Source: Macondimonas sp045864775 (GTDB lineage Bacteria; Pseudomonadota; Gammaproteobacteria; UBA5335). From it: a stretch of DNA of 64,000 nt. This document shows positions 15,912 to 24,536 of this stretch, piece by piece. Both the position numbers and the translations under genes were made by a program. Under the pieces are notes generated by a model. That model did no database searches. It worked only from the letters and a program-made list of their open reading frames with translations, and was not told the origin of the DNA. The DNA is taken from positions 62,001 through 126,000 of the forward strand of contig BTVR01000002.1 in NCBI GenBank assembly GCA_045864775.1. The letters run 5' to 3'. Position 1 is the stretch's first letter; each line of letters starts with the position of its first letter.

Positions 15912-18764
15912 ATGTCACTGTACCGACCGACCGCGACCTACCGGCTGCAACTGCGCGGCGGCTTCACCTTTGCCGACGCCGCCGCGCAGGTGCCTTATCT
16001 CGCCGCGCTGGGCGTCTCGCACGTCTATCTCTCGCCGGTGCTGCAGGCCCGACCCGGCAGCACCCACGGCTATGACGTGGTGAACCATGCGGTCCTAAAC
16101 CCGGAGCTGGGCGGCATGGCGGGTTTCGAGGCGCTGGTGCGCGCGCTGCAGGACCATGGCCTCGGGCAGGTCTGGGACATCGTGCCCAACCACATGGGCG
16201 TGATGGGGGACGACAACCCGTGGTGGCTGTCGGTGCTCGAAAACGGGCCGGCCTCGCCGTGGGCGGATTTCTTCGACATCGATTGGCATCCGCTCAAGCG
16301 CGAGCTGCACGGCAAGGTGCTGCTGCCCACGCTCGGCGGACCCTATGGCGAGACTCTGGCGCGGGGCGAGCTCACGCTGCGCTTCGACGCCGGCGCCGGC
16401 GCCTTTTCGCTGTGCTATTTCCAGCACCGCTTTCCGCTCGACCCCTCGACCTATCCCCGCATCCTCCATGCCGATCTCGACGCGCTGCGCCAGCGTCTCG
16501 GCAGCCAGAATCCCGATCTGCTGGAGTTCGAGCGGCTCATCGCCGCCTTCGGCCATCTGCCCGAACGCACCCGCGGCGAAAGCGAGGCGCTGCGCGAGCG
16601 CGAGCGGGACAAGGAACTGCACAAACGGGCGCTGGCCGCGCTGGTCGCGCGCAGTCCGGCACTGGCGACGCACATCGCCCATCAGGTCGCGACGATCAAT
16701 GCCCGCTGTCGCGACTGGACGGCGGATGACGGCCTCCACGGCCTGCTGGAACGACAGCCCTGGCGGCTCGCCTTCTGGCGCGTGGCCGCCGATGAGATCA
16801 ACTACCGCCGCTTTTTCGACATCAACGAACTGGCCGGCCTGCGCATGGAACGGCCGGAGGTGTTCGAGGCCACCCATCGCCTGATCCTGGAGCAGGTGCG
16901 CCTGGGCCGGGTGCACGGCCTGCGCATCGATCATCCGGACGGTCTTTACGACCCGGCGGCGTATTTTGCGCGCCTGGCCGAGGCCACGGCCGTCGCGCTC
17001 GGCCAGCCGGTCGGCACCGAGCCGCCCGTCTACGTCGCGGTGGAAAAGATCCTCGCCGATCATGAATCGCTGCGCGCCGACTGGCGCGTGCACGGCACCA
17101 CCGGCTATGAATTCATCCGGCTCATGAACGGCGTGCAGATCGACGGCAATGGCCTTGCCGCGCTGCGCCAATGTTTCGCCGATTTCACCGGCCGCACCGA
17201 GCCCTTGGGCGAGACCATCCACACCGCCAAGCGCACGATCATGCGCACCACGCTGGCCAGCGAGCTCAACGTGCTCGCCAACCGGCTGGGGCGGCTGGCC
17301 GAGGCCGATCCGGTGACGCGCGACTTTACGGTCAATGCCTTGCGCAGCGCGCTGGCGGAGGTGGTCGCCGCCTTTCCGGTCTACCGGACCTACGTCGATG
17401 GTCAGGGCGCGCGGGATGACGATCGGCGCGACCTCGACTGGGCGGTGGCGCAGGCCAAGAAGCGCCACGCGCGCGGGGAAACGACGATCTTCGATTTCAT
17501 TCACCGCGTGCTCGCCCTGGACACGCCGGAGGACACGCCCGCCCTGCGCCGGCTGGCGATGCAGGATTTCGCCATGCGCTTTGCCCAGTACACAGGGCCG
17601 GTCATGGCCAAGTCGGTCGAGGACACGACCTTCTACCGCAGCTTCCCGCTGGCGTCCCTGAACGAGGTCGGCAGCAATCCCGCGCGCGCCGAGGTGAGCG
17701 TGGCTGCGCTGCATCATCACAACCAGCGCCGGCTGCAGCAGTTTCCGCACCAGATGCTGGCGGGCACCACCCACGACACCAAGCGCAGCGAGGACGTGCG
17801 CGCGCGGCTCAATGTGCTGTCCGAATGCCCGCAGGCCTTCGGTGAGGCCTTGCAGCGCTGGGCGCGCCTGAACCGTCGCCACCTCACGGAGACCGACGGG
17901 GAGAGGCTGCCCGCGGCGCATCACGAGTACCTGCTCTACCAGACGCTGATCGGCACCTGGCCCGAGGATGTGGCGACCGCGCCGGACTACGCCGATCGCA
18001 TCGTGGCCTACATGCAAAAGGCCGTGCGCGAAGGCAAGGAGCAGAGTTCCTGGTTCAGCCCGGACGTGGGCTATGAAGCGGCGCTGGAACGGTTCATCCG
18101 CGGCATTCTGGAGCCGGCAGCGACCAATCCCTTCCCCGACGACCTGGCCCGCTTCGTGGCGCCGCTCGTCCCCTTCGGCCGCTGGAACGGGCTCACCCAA
18201 AGCCTGCTCCAGACCACCGCGCCGGGTTTCCCCGACCTCTATCAGGGCATGGAGCTCGAAACCCTGAGCCTCGTCGATCCCGACAATCGCCGCCCGGTGG
18301 ACTACGCCAAACGCTTAGACCTGCTTGCCCGCCTCCGCGAGGCGCAGGATCCTGCGGCGCGCTGGCAGGCCGCATGGGAGAACCGCGGCGAGGGCGCACT
18401 CAAGCTGCATCTGGTGCATGCGGCGCTCGCCTGGCGGCAGGCCGATCCCGCGCTCTTCCAGCAGGGCAGCTATCTGCCGCTGACGCCGACGGGACCGGCG
18501 GCCGATCACCTGTGCGCGTTTGCCCGGCAGTTCGAGGGCCGCGCCCTCGTCGTGATTGCGCCGCGCCTGCTGTATACCCTGTGCCAGGGCGATCCGGAGC
18601 GGCTCGACGGCGTGCGCTGGACGGACACGCAGGTGCATGCCGACCCTGCCTTGCCGTCCGGCCCGTGGACGGACGTGCTCACGGGGACGCAGTGGACCGA
18701 CCTCGGCGCCGATCTTGGTGCCAGCCTCACCCATGCGCCGCTGGCCTTGCTCAGGCCGGGGTGA
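15912..18764 (+). CDS. treY: Malto-oligosyltrehalose synthase TreY
   Basis: 950 residues, starting two bases after treZ. The N-terminus RPTATYRLQLRGGFTFADAA is diagnostic for TreY, followed by SHVYLSPVLQARPGSTHGYD. The GH13 catalytic residues are visible as the Asp in LRIDHPDGL, the Glu in VAVEKILA and the Asp in TTHDTKRSED. It converts the reducing-end glucose of a maltodextrin to an alpha,alpha-1,1 linkage inside one chain. It is the last gene of the trehalose operon; a 7-base inverted repeat lies 20 bases after its stop. Confidence 0.96.
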   Translation: MSLYRPTATYRLQLRGGFTFADAAAQVPYLAALGVSHVYLSPVLQARPGSTHGYDVVNHAVLNPELGGMAGFEALVRALQDHGLGQVWDIVPNHMGVMGDDNPWWLSVLENGPASPWADFFDIDWHPLKRELHGKVLLPTLGGPYGETLARGELTLRFDAGAGAFSLCYFQHRFPLDPSTYPRILHADLDALRQRLGSQNPDLLEFERLIAAFGHLPERTRGESEALRERERDKELHKRALAALVARSPALATHIAHQVATINARCRDWTADDGLHGLLERQPWRLAFWRVAADEINYRRFFDINELAGLRMERPEVFEATHRLILEQVRLGRVHGLRIDHPDGLYDPAAYFARLAEATAVALGQPVGTEPPVYVAVEKILADHESLRADWRVHGTTGYEFIRLMNGVQIDGNGLAALRQCFADFTGRTEPLGETIHTAKRTIMRTTLASELNVLANRLGRLAEADPVTRDFTVNALRSALAEVVAAFPVYRTYVDGQGARDDDRRDLDWAVAQAKKRHARGETTIFDFIHRVLALDTPEDTPALRRLAMQDFAMRFAQYTGPVMAKSVEDTTFYRSFPLASLNEVGSNPARAEVSVAALHHHNQRRLQQFPHQMLAGTTHDTKRSEDVRARLNVLSECPQAFGEALQRWARLNRRHLTETDGERLPAAHHEYLLYQTLIGTWPEDVATAPDYADRIVAYMQKAVREGKEQSSWFSPDVGYEAALERFIRGILEPAATNPFPDDLARFVAPLVPFGRWNGLTQSLLQTTAPGFPDLYQGMELETLSLVDPDNRRPVDYAKRLDLLARLREAQDPAARWQAAWENRGEGALKLHLVHAALAWRQADPALFQQGSYLPLTPTGPAADHLCAFARQFEGRALVVIAPRLLYTLCQGDPERLDGVRWTDTQVHADPALPSGPWTDVLTGTQWTDLGADLGASLTHAPLALLRPG

Positions 18765-18783
18765 AGCCCCGATCTGCGTGAAT

Positions 18784-18804
18784 TTGGTGCTCCGGCTGCA
18801 CCAA
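18784..18804. repeat. Perfect 7-base inverted repeat upstream of narK
   Basis: TTGGTGC (18784-18790) and GCACCAA (18798-18804) are separated by seven bases. It lies after treY and 22 bases upstream of a sigma-54-like element that repeats the word TTTTGGTGC. It may be a treY terminator without a T tract or an activator site with NtrC-like half-sites, although the order of the halves is inverted relative to the classical NtrC box. Confidence 0.45.
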
Positions 18805-18825
18805 GGCCGTCGGTAACGATTATTT

Positions 18826-18840
18826 TGGTGCGCCTGATGC
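18826..18840 (+). promoter_or_regulatory. Sigma-54-like -24/-12 promoter upstream of narK
   Basis: TGGTGCGCCTGATGC has GG at 18827-18828 and GC at 18839-18840 with exactly ten bases between, as sigma-54 requires, and fits TGGCACG-N4-TTGC at most positions. The predicted start near 18852 would leave a leader of about 140 bases before narK. A nitrogen-controlled promoter suits a nitrate transporter. Confidence 0.5.
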
Positions 18841-18990
18841 GTCCTCCGGGCGCCAATACGGCGCAGGAACGCCGCCTGACTCGAGGGCTTCAGCCGCACA
18901 ACCCGCACGGTTGCGCCGATTCGGACGACCTGCCCGATCTTGGCGCAGATCTTGCGAATTCCCGGCACGCTCATCCTGCCGGAGCCTCTC

Positions 18991-20457
18991 ATGGCCGAAC
19001 GACTCAATCTGCTGTCCTTCAAGGACAATATGCGCATCCTGCACTTGAGCTGGATCGCCTTTTTCATTTCCTTCGCCGTCTGGTTCAATCACGCCCCGCT
19101 CATGGCCGCGCTGCGGCAGAGCTTCGGCCTGAACGAACAGGAGGTCGGCATCCTGCTGATCCTGAATGTTGCGCTGACCATTCCGGCGCGCATCGTGGTC
19201 GGCATGTTGGTCGACCGCTATGGCCCGCGGCGGATGTTCACGCTCATCCTCATCAGCGCGGGCGTCATGTGCTTCGCCTTCGCGTTCGCCCAGAACTTTG
19301 CGCAGCTCGCTGTTACGCGCTTCCTGCTGGGTTTCGTGGGCGCGGGTTTCGTCGTCGGCATCCGCATGATCGGCGAATGGTTCCCGGCGCGGCAGACCGG
19401 CATCGCGCAGGGCATCTACGGCGGCTGGGGCAACTTCGGCTCGGCCGCCTCCGCCATGTTGCTGCCGTCCCTGGCGCTCGCTTTCGGCAGCGAGCACGGT
19501 TGGCGCTTCGCCATCGCCGCCACGGGCGTGGTGGCCATCGTCTACGGCGTGGTCTACTACCGCTCGGTGGAGGACACGCCCAAGGGCTCGACCTACTTCA
19601 AGCCCAAGAAGATGGGCGCGATGGAGGTCACCAGCCGCGGCGATCTCGTGCTCTACCTGCTCATGAGCCTGCCCATTTATGGGGCGTTGGCGCTCTTGGT
19701 CTGGAAGCTGTCGCCGGCGGGGCTGAAATGGTTTTCACCTGGTTTGAGTTTCATGCTCTATGCCGGCATCGCGGCCATCTGCGGCTATCAGGGCTGGAAG
19801 ATCGTACAGGTGAACCGCGAGATGCTGGCCAAGCCCGTGCCGGAACTGTTCCGCTACCGCTTCCGGCAGGTCGCGATCCTGGATCTGGCCTATCTGGTCA
19901 CCTTCGGCTCGGAACTGGCGCTGGTGTCCATGTTGCCGCTGTTCTATCTCGACCAGTTCCATCTCTCGCCGGTCACTGCCGGCATCCTGGCCGGTACCTA
20001 TCCCGTGATGAACCTGATCGCGCGGCCGGCGGGCGGCATCCTGAGCGATCGCATCGGCCGGCGTCTGAGTCTGCTCTTGCTCTTCACGGGCATCGCCGGC
20101 AGCTTTCTGCTGCTCGGCCAGGTGGATCAGGGCTGGCCGGTGGCGCTCGTGGTCGCCAACACCCTGCTCTGCGGCCTGTTCGCCAAGGGCGGCTCGGGCG
20201 CCGTGTTCGCGATGGTGCCGCTGATCCAGCGCCGCATGACCGGCCAGATCGCCGGCATGGCGGGGGCTTACGGCAACGTTGGGGGGCTCGTGTTCCTGAC
20301 CGTGCTGTCCTTCGTGTCGCCGCAGGCGTTTTTCATGGTGATCGGGGGCACGGCCCTGATCGTGCTGGGCCTGATCGCGCTGCTGCTGGCCGAGCCGCGC
20401 GGGGAAACGGCGGAGATCCTGCCCGACGGGACGGTGCAGATGATCAAGGTCGGCTGA
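18991..20457 (+). CDS. NarK/NasA-type nitrate/nitrite transporter (MFS)
   Basis: 488 residues. ATG 18991 has GGAG six bases upstream; an in-frame ATG at 18940 gives 17 extra residues without a good ribosome site. About twelve membrane helices are visible. The NarK-type signature appears as GIRMIGEWFPARQTGIAQG and GGWGNFGSAASAMLLPSLAL in the first half, with FAKGGSGAVFAMVPLI and MAGAYGNVGG in the second, the two asparagine/glycine-rich nitrate motifs. The MFS loop motif DRYGPRRM follows helix 2. The adjacent PP2C/kinase gene and sigma-54-like site favour an assimilatory transporter. No nitrate or nitrite reductase is in the window. Confidence 0.88.
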   Translation: MAERLNLLSFKDNMRILHLSWIAFFISFAVWFNHAPLMAALRQSFGLNEQEVGILLILNVALTIPARIVVGMLVDRYGPRRMFTLILISAGVMCFAFAFAQNFAQLAVTRFLLGFVGAGFVVGIRMIGEWFPARQTGIAQGIYGGWGNFGSAASAMLLPSLALAFGSEHGWRFAIAATGVVAIVYGVVYYRSVEDTPKGSTYFKPKKMGAMEVTSRGDLVLYLLMSLPIYGALALLVWKLSPAGLKWFSPGLSFMLYAGIAAICGYQGWKIVQVNREMLAKPVPELFRYRFRQVAILDLAYLVTFGSELALVSMLPLFYLDQFHLSPVTAGILAGTYPVMNLIARPAGGILSDRIGRRLSLLLLFTGIAGSFLLLGQVDQGWPVALVVANTLLCGLFAKGGSGAVFAMVPLIQRRMTGQIAGMAGAYGNVGGLVFLTVLSFVSPQAFFMVIGGTALIVLGLIALLLAEPRGETAEILPDGTVQMIKVG

Positions 20458-20507
20458 ATGGTTTCGGACGGGACCCGGATGGCGGTCGCGCGCAGGATGC
20501 GCCGCCG

Positions 20508-22214
20508 ATGACGACCGGGGCGCGTGTCTCGGTCGGCCAGTACTCCGACCGCGGCGTCAAGACCGAGAACCAGGACAGCTACGGCGTCCTGATGCCCGAG
20601 TCGCCGCTGCTCGAGAGCAAGGGCATCGTCGCCGTGCTGGCCGATGGCGTGAGCGGCAGCGCGGCCGGGCGCATCGCCAGCGAAACCAGCGTCAAGAGCC
20701 TGCTCCACGACTACTTCTGCACGGCCGAATCCTGGACGGTGAAGACCTCCGTGGAAAAGGTGCTGCTGGCCACCAACCGCTGGCTGTGCGGCCAGGGCGC
20801 GGACAGTGCGCGGCGCAGCTATGCCACCACGCTGAGCGCGCTGGTGGTCAAATCCACGACGGCGCACCTGTTCCACGTCGGCGACACGCGCATCTACCGG
20901 CTGCGCCAGGGCGAACTCACCCAGCTTACCCAGGACCATCGCGTGTGGGTGTCGGAAGACCGGAATTTCCTCACCCGCGCGCTCGGCATCGACCTGCATC
21001 TCGACATCGACTATCGCCCTTTGCCGGTCGAGGCCGGCGACGTGTTCCTGTTCACGACCGACGGCGTGCATGAGTACGTCAGCGAGCAGGCGATGATCGC
21101 CGCGATCCAGGCCCATGCCGATCACCTCGACCGGGCGGCGAAAGCGATCGCCACAGGCGCCCTGCGCGCCGGCAGCCCCGACAACGTGACCTGCCAGATC
21201 GTGCGCTTCGACGCGCTGCCCCAGATCGACGCGGCCGGCTGGCTCGACCAGCTCACCGAAAAGCCGTTTCCGCCGGAGCTCGATCCGGGCATGCGCATCG
21301 ACGGCTACCGCATCGTCCGCGCCCTGCATGCCAGCGCGCGCAGCCAGGTGTATCTGGCGGTGGACGAGGACAGCGGCGCCCAGGTTGCGCTCAAGACCCC
21401 ATCGGCCAACTACCAGGACGATCCGGTCTATCTGGACCTGTTCACGCACGAGGAATGGGTCGGCAAGCGCTTGCACAGCCCGCACGTGCTGCGCGTCATC
21501 GAGCCGACCCGGCCGCGCCAGTTTCTCTATACGGTCGCCGAATACGTCGCGGGCGACACCCTGCGGCAATGGATGCACGCCCATCCGCAGCCGGATCTGC
21601 ATCGGGTGCGCGACCTCATCGGTCAGATCGCGCGCGGTCTCATGGCCTTTCACCGGCTGGAGATGATCCATCAGGATCTGAAGCCCGAAAACATCCTCAT
21701 CGATGCCGAAGGCACGGCTCGGATCATCGACTTCGGCTCGACCAAGATCGCCGGGGTGGAGGAAATCACGACGCCCATCCAGCGCCTGAACCTGCTCGGC
21801 ACGCGGCTCTATACAGCCCCGGAATATCTGCTGGGGGAGCCCTGCAGCCCCCGCTCGGATCTGTTCGCGCTCGCCGTCATCACCTATGAACTGCTCACCG
21901 GTCATCTGCCCTATGGCGAGGGCTTCGATGAAACCACCATCCGCCGGCTGACCTACACCCCGGCGCGGCAGTGGGCGCCGGACCTGCCGCTGTGGGTGGA
22001 CTGGGCGCTGGAAAAGGCGCTGCAGCGCAACCCCGCCCTGCGTCAGGCGGAGCTGTCCGAATTTCTCCATGACCTCGCCGAGCCCAACCCCGACTTCGTC
22101 GCCGCGCGCCGGCCGCCCATCCTCGCCCGCGATCCGGTCGCCACCTGGCGGGGCCTGTTCATCGCCAGCGCCTTGGTGAATCTGATCCTGCTGTTCCTGC
22201 TCAGCCGCATGTAG
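20508..22214 (+). CDS. Bifunctional PP2C phosphatase / Ser-Thr protein kinase, membrane anchored
   Basis: 568 residues, ATG 20508. Residues 1-240 are a PP2C phosphatase domain: SDRGVKTENQD, VLADGVSG with metal-binding Asp46, HVGDTRIYR and GSPDNVTC. Residues 265-530 are a protein-kinase domain with the ATP lysine in QVALKTP, catalytic loop HQDLKPENIL, DFGSTK and an APE motif in YTAPEYL. A final hydrophobic helix (GLFIASALVNLILLFLLSRM) anchors it in the membrane. This fusion recurs between narK/nasA and nirB in pseudomonad-type nitrate assimilation clusters, so it probably tunes nitrate uptake or reduction; its targets are unknown. It begins 50 bases after narK, in the same operon. Confidence 0.9.
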   Translation: MTTGARVSVGQYSDRGVKTENQDSYGVLMPESPLLESKGIVAVLADGVSGSAAGRIASETSVKSLLHDYFCTAESWTVKTSVEKVLLATNRWLCGQGADSARRSYATTLSALVVKSTTAHLFHVGDTRIYRLRQGELTQLTQDHRVWVSEDRNFLTRALGIDLHLDIDYRPLPVEAGDVFLFTTDGVHEYVSEQAMIAAIQAHADHLDRAAKAIATGALRAGSPDNVTCQIVRFDALPQIDAAGWLDQLTEKPFPPELDPGMRIDGYRIVRALHASARSQVYLAVDEDSGAQVALKTPSANYQDDPVYLDLFTHEEWVGKRLHSPHVLRVIEPTRPRQFLYTVAEYVAGDTLRQWMHAHPQPDLHRVRDLIGQIARGLMAFHRLEMIHQDLKPENILIDAEGTARIIDFGSTKIAGVEEITTPIQRLNLLGTRLYTAPEYLLGEPCSPRSDLFALAVITYELLTGHLPYGEGFDETTIRRLTYTPARQWAPDLPLWVDWALEKALQRNPALRQAELSEFLHDLAEPNPDFVAARRPPILARDPVATWRGLFIASALVNLILLFLLSRM

Positions 22215-22342
22215 ACCCTGGGCGCCCACGCCGCAGCGCGACGGCGCCGATCGGCCGGTGCCCGCTCCATCCGCCGGGTCTGACACGATTGCCGTTTCAG
22301 GCCACAATCCGGCCGAGGCCATCGCCAGAAGGAACGCCGGAC

Positions 22343-23155
22343 ATGCCGATCGGATGGAGTGAACTGCGGACGCGCTTGCGCCGGATCGTATTCGGTACCG
22401 ACACGCGAGCCGGTCAGGCCTTCGATGAAATCCTCATCGTGGCCATCCTGGTCAGCGTCGTCGCGGTCATGCTCGACAGCGTGCAATCCATCCACGCGCG
22501 CTACGGCGCCGCGCTGTACGTCGTGGAGTGGGCCTTCACGGTCCTGTTCACGCTGGAATACCTCCTGCGTCTGTGGGTGAGCGACCGGCCGCTGCGCTAC
22601 GCCCGCAGCTTTTACGGCCTCGTCGATCTTGCGGCGGTGCTGCCGACCTACCTCAGCCTGCTCGTGCCCGGGGCCCACTACCTGCTCAGCATCCGCCTCC
22701 TGCGCGCGCTGCGGATCTTCCGCGTGCTGCGGCTCTTGAATTTCCTGCGCGAGGCCAATTTTCTGATCGAGGCGCTGGTGCAGGCGCGGCGCAAGATCGC
22801 CGTTTTCCTGTTCACCGTGCTGATCCTGATGGTGATCTTCGGCACCCTGATGTACGTGGTGGAAGGGCCGGAGAACGGCTTCACGAGCATCCCGGTGAGC
22901 ATCTACTGGGCCATCGTCACGGTCACCACCGTCGGCTACGGCGACATCTCGCCGTCGACGGCCCTGGGGCGCGCCATCGCCTCCGTCGCCATGCTGACCG
23001 GCTACGCCATCATTGCGGTGCCGACCGGCATCGTCACCGCCGAGATGACGGCCCTGATCCAGCGCGAGCGCACGCGGCGCACCTGTCCGCAATGCGCGCT
23101 GCGCGAGCACGAGGCAGACGCCCGCTACTGCCGGCGGTGCGGCGCGGCGCTCTGA
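22343..23155 (+). CDS. Voltage-gated-type potassium channel with C-terminal zinc ribbon
   Basis: 270 residues; ATG 22343 with AGAAGGA upstream is preferred over an in-frame ATG at 22289. Six membrane segments are visible. S4 (LLRALRIFRVLRLL, about 119-132) carries regularly spaced arginines, and the pore loop has the K+ filter TVGYGD at 196-201. The C-terminus is a short zinc ribbon, CPQC at 248-251 and CRRC at 263-266. Opening of such channels depends on membrane potential; the ribbon is not part of the standard KvAP-like architecture and may bind a partner or sense metal or redox state. The neighbour is an MscS channel, suggesting a turgor/ion-handling cluster. Confidence 0.88.
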   Translation: MPIGWSELRTRLRRIVFGTDTRAGQAFDEILIVAILVSVVAVMLDSVQSIHARYGAALYVVEWAFTVLFTLEYLLRLWVSDRPLRYARSFYGLVDLAAVLPTYLSLLVPGAHYLLSIRLLRALRIFRVLRLLNFLREANFLIEALVQARRKIAVFLFTVLILMVIFGTLMYVVEGPENGFTSIPVSIYWAIVTVTTVGYGDISPSTALGRAIASVAMLTGYAIIAVPTGIVTAEMTALIQRERTRRTCPQCALREHEADARYCRRCGAAL

Positions 23156-23321
23156 ATCGCGGCCGCAACGCGCCACTCGCATGCCGCGCCAGCGGCGAAG
23201 CGAACCCGTCGTGGGTTCCGGCACCGGCCGCACCGGGAACCCCGCCCGCCGCCCGGAGGTCTTCACAGGCATCCGTCAACGCCAGCCGCCGACCGGCTTG
23301 CCGCATCCTGGAGCCTGACCC

Positions 23322-24452
23322 ATGCCATGGACCGAGATCGACTGGACCGAAACGGGCCCCGCCGCCTGGCTGCAGGCCGAAGTGTGGGGTAACTCGCTGG
23401 GCCGCTGGCTGATCGCGCTGGCGCTCGTGCTGCTCGTCGGCATGGTCGTGCCGGCGGTCCGGGCGCGACTCGAACGGCGATTGCGCGCGGGCGCGGCCGG
23501 GCATGCCGTGCTCGGCTACGGGGCGGAGATTCTCGCCGGCACGCGGCGCAGCATCCTCTTGCTGCTCGCGCTGTTCATCGGTGCCCGCGCGGTCGAGTTG
23601 CCGGCCAAGGTGGATGCCGCGCTCACCACGCTCACCGCGGTCGCGTTGCTGCTTCAGGTCACCCTGTGGGCGCAGCGTGTCTTCAACGTCTGGCTCGGGA
23701 ATTACGAGCAGCGCGCGCGCCATGGCGACGGCGGCGATGCGACCATCGTCGGACTCATCAGCTTTGTCGGGCGCACCGCGATCTGGGCCATCGCGCTTTT
23801 GATGATCCTCGACAACCTCGGCTTCAACATCACGACGCTGGTCGCCAGCCTGGGCATCGGCGGCGTCGCCATCGCGCTGGCCGTGCAGAACGTGCTCGCC
23901 GACCTGTTCGCCTCGCTGTCGATCGGGCTCGACAAGCCATTCGTGGTGGGCGACTTCATCATCGTCGACGACCTCATGGGCACGGTCGAACACGTCGGCC
24001 TCAAGACCACGCGCCTGCGCAGCCTGTCCGGTGAACAACTGGTCTTTTCCAATGGCGATCTGCTCAAGAGCCGCATCCGCAACTACAAGCGCATGTACGA
24101 GCGGCGCATCGTCTTCACCTTCGGCGTGGTCTACGACACGCCGCGCGAGACGCTGGCGCGCCTCGCCGACGAAGTGCGGGCCATCATCGAGGCCCAGCCG
24201 AAGACCCGGTTCGATCGCGCCCATTTCTTCCGCTTCGGCGAGTTTTCGCTCGACTTCGAGGTGGTCTATTTCGTCCTCGATCCGGTCTACAACCTCTACA
24301 TGGACATCCAGCAGGCCATCAACCTCGCCATCATGGCGCGCTTCGAGGCGCTGGAAGTCGGCTTTGCCTTCCCCACCAGCACGCTGCGGGTGGAGTCCTT
24401 GCCGACCATCAAGCCCGCCCGGGACCGGAGCGCCGCCGGTGGCGCGGGGTGA
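23322..24452 (+). CDS. MscS-family mechanosensitive channel
   Basis: 376 residues. Four or five hydrophobic helices lead into the pore helix and beta domain: LVASLGIGGVAIALAVQNVL is the glycine/alanine-packed TM3 of MscS, followed by DKPFVVGDFIIVDDLMGTVE and VFSNGDLLKSRIRNYKR. It is somewhat longer than E. coli MscS because of extra N-terminal helices. Such channels release solutes during hypo-osmotic shock. It sits 166 bases after the potassium channel gene in the same direction. A 6-base hairpin (23202-23218) lies in that gap, without a T tract. Confidence 0.9.
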   Translation: MPWTEIDWTETGPAAWLQAEVWGNSLGRWLIALALVLLVGMVVPAVRARLERRLRAGAAGHAVLGYGAEILAGTRRSILLLLALFIGARAVELPAKVDAALTTLTAVALLLQVTLWAQRVFNVWLGNYEQRARHGDGGDATIVGLISFVGRTAIWAIALLMILDNLGFNITTLVASLGIGGVAIALAVQNVLADLFASLSIGLDKPFVVGDFIIVDDLMGTVEHVGLKTTRLRSLSGEQLVFSNGDLLKSRIRNYKRMYERRIVFTFGVVYDTPRETLARLADEVRAIIEAQPKTRFDRAHFFRFGEFSLDFEVVYFVLDPVYNLYMDIQQAINLAIMARFEALEVGFAFPTSTLRVESLPTIKPARDRSAAGGAG

Positions 24453-24536
24453 GCGGATGATCGGGCCAGGGGCCGTTGCTGCGCGGTCCGCATCCGGCCA
24501 TGATGGCGCGACATCGCCGCACAGGGAGACGCAGGC

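Noticed and set aside
18825..20507. Apparent 560-codon N-terminal extension of the PP2C/kinase protein
   Set aside because: It is an out-of-frame reading of narK; PP2C homology begins at ATG 20508.
23202..23218. Hairpin GAACCC/GGGTTC between the potassium channel and mscS as a terminator
   Set aside because: Six base pairs and no T tract; too weak to call.
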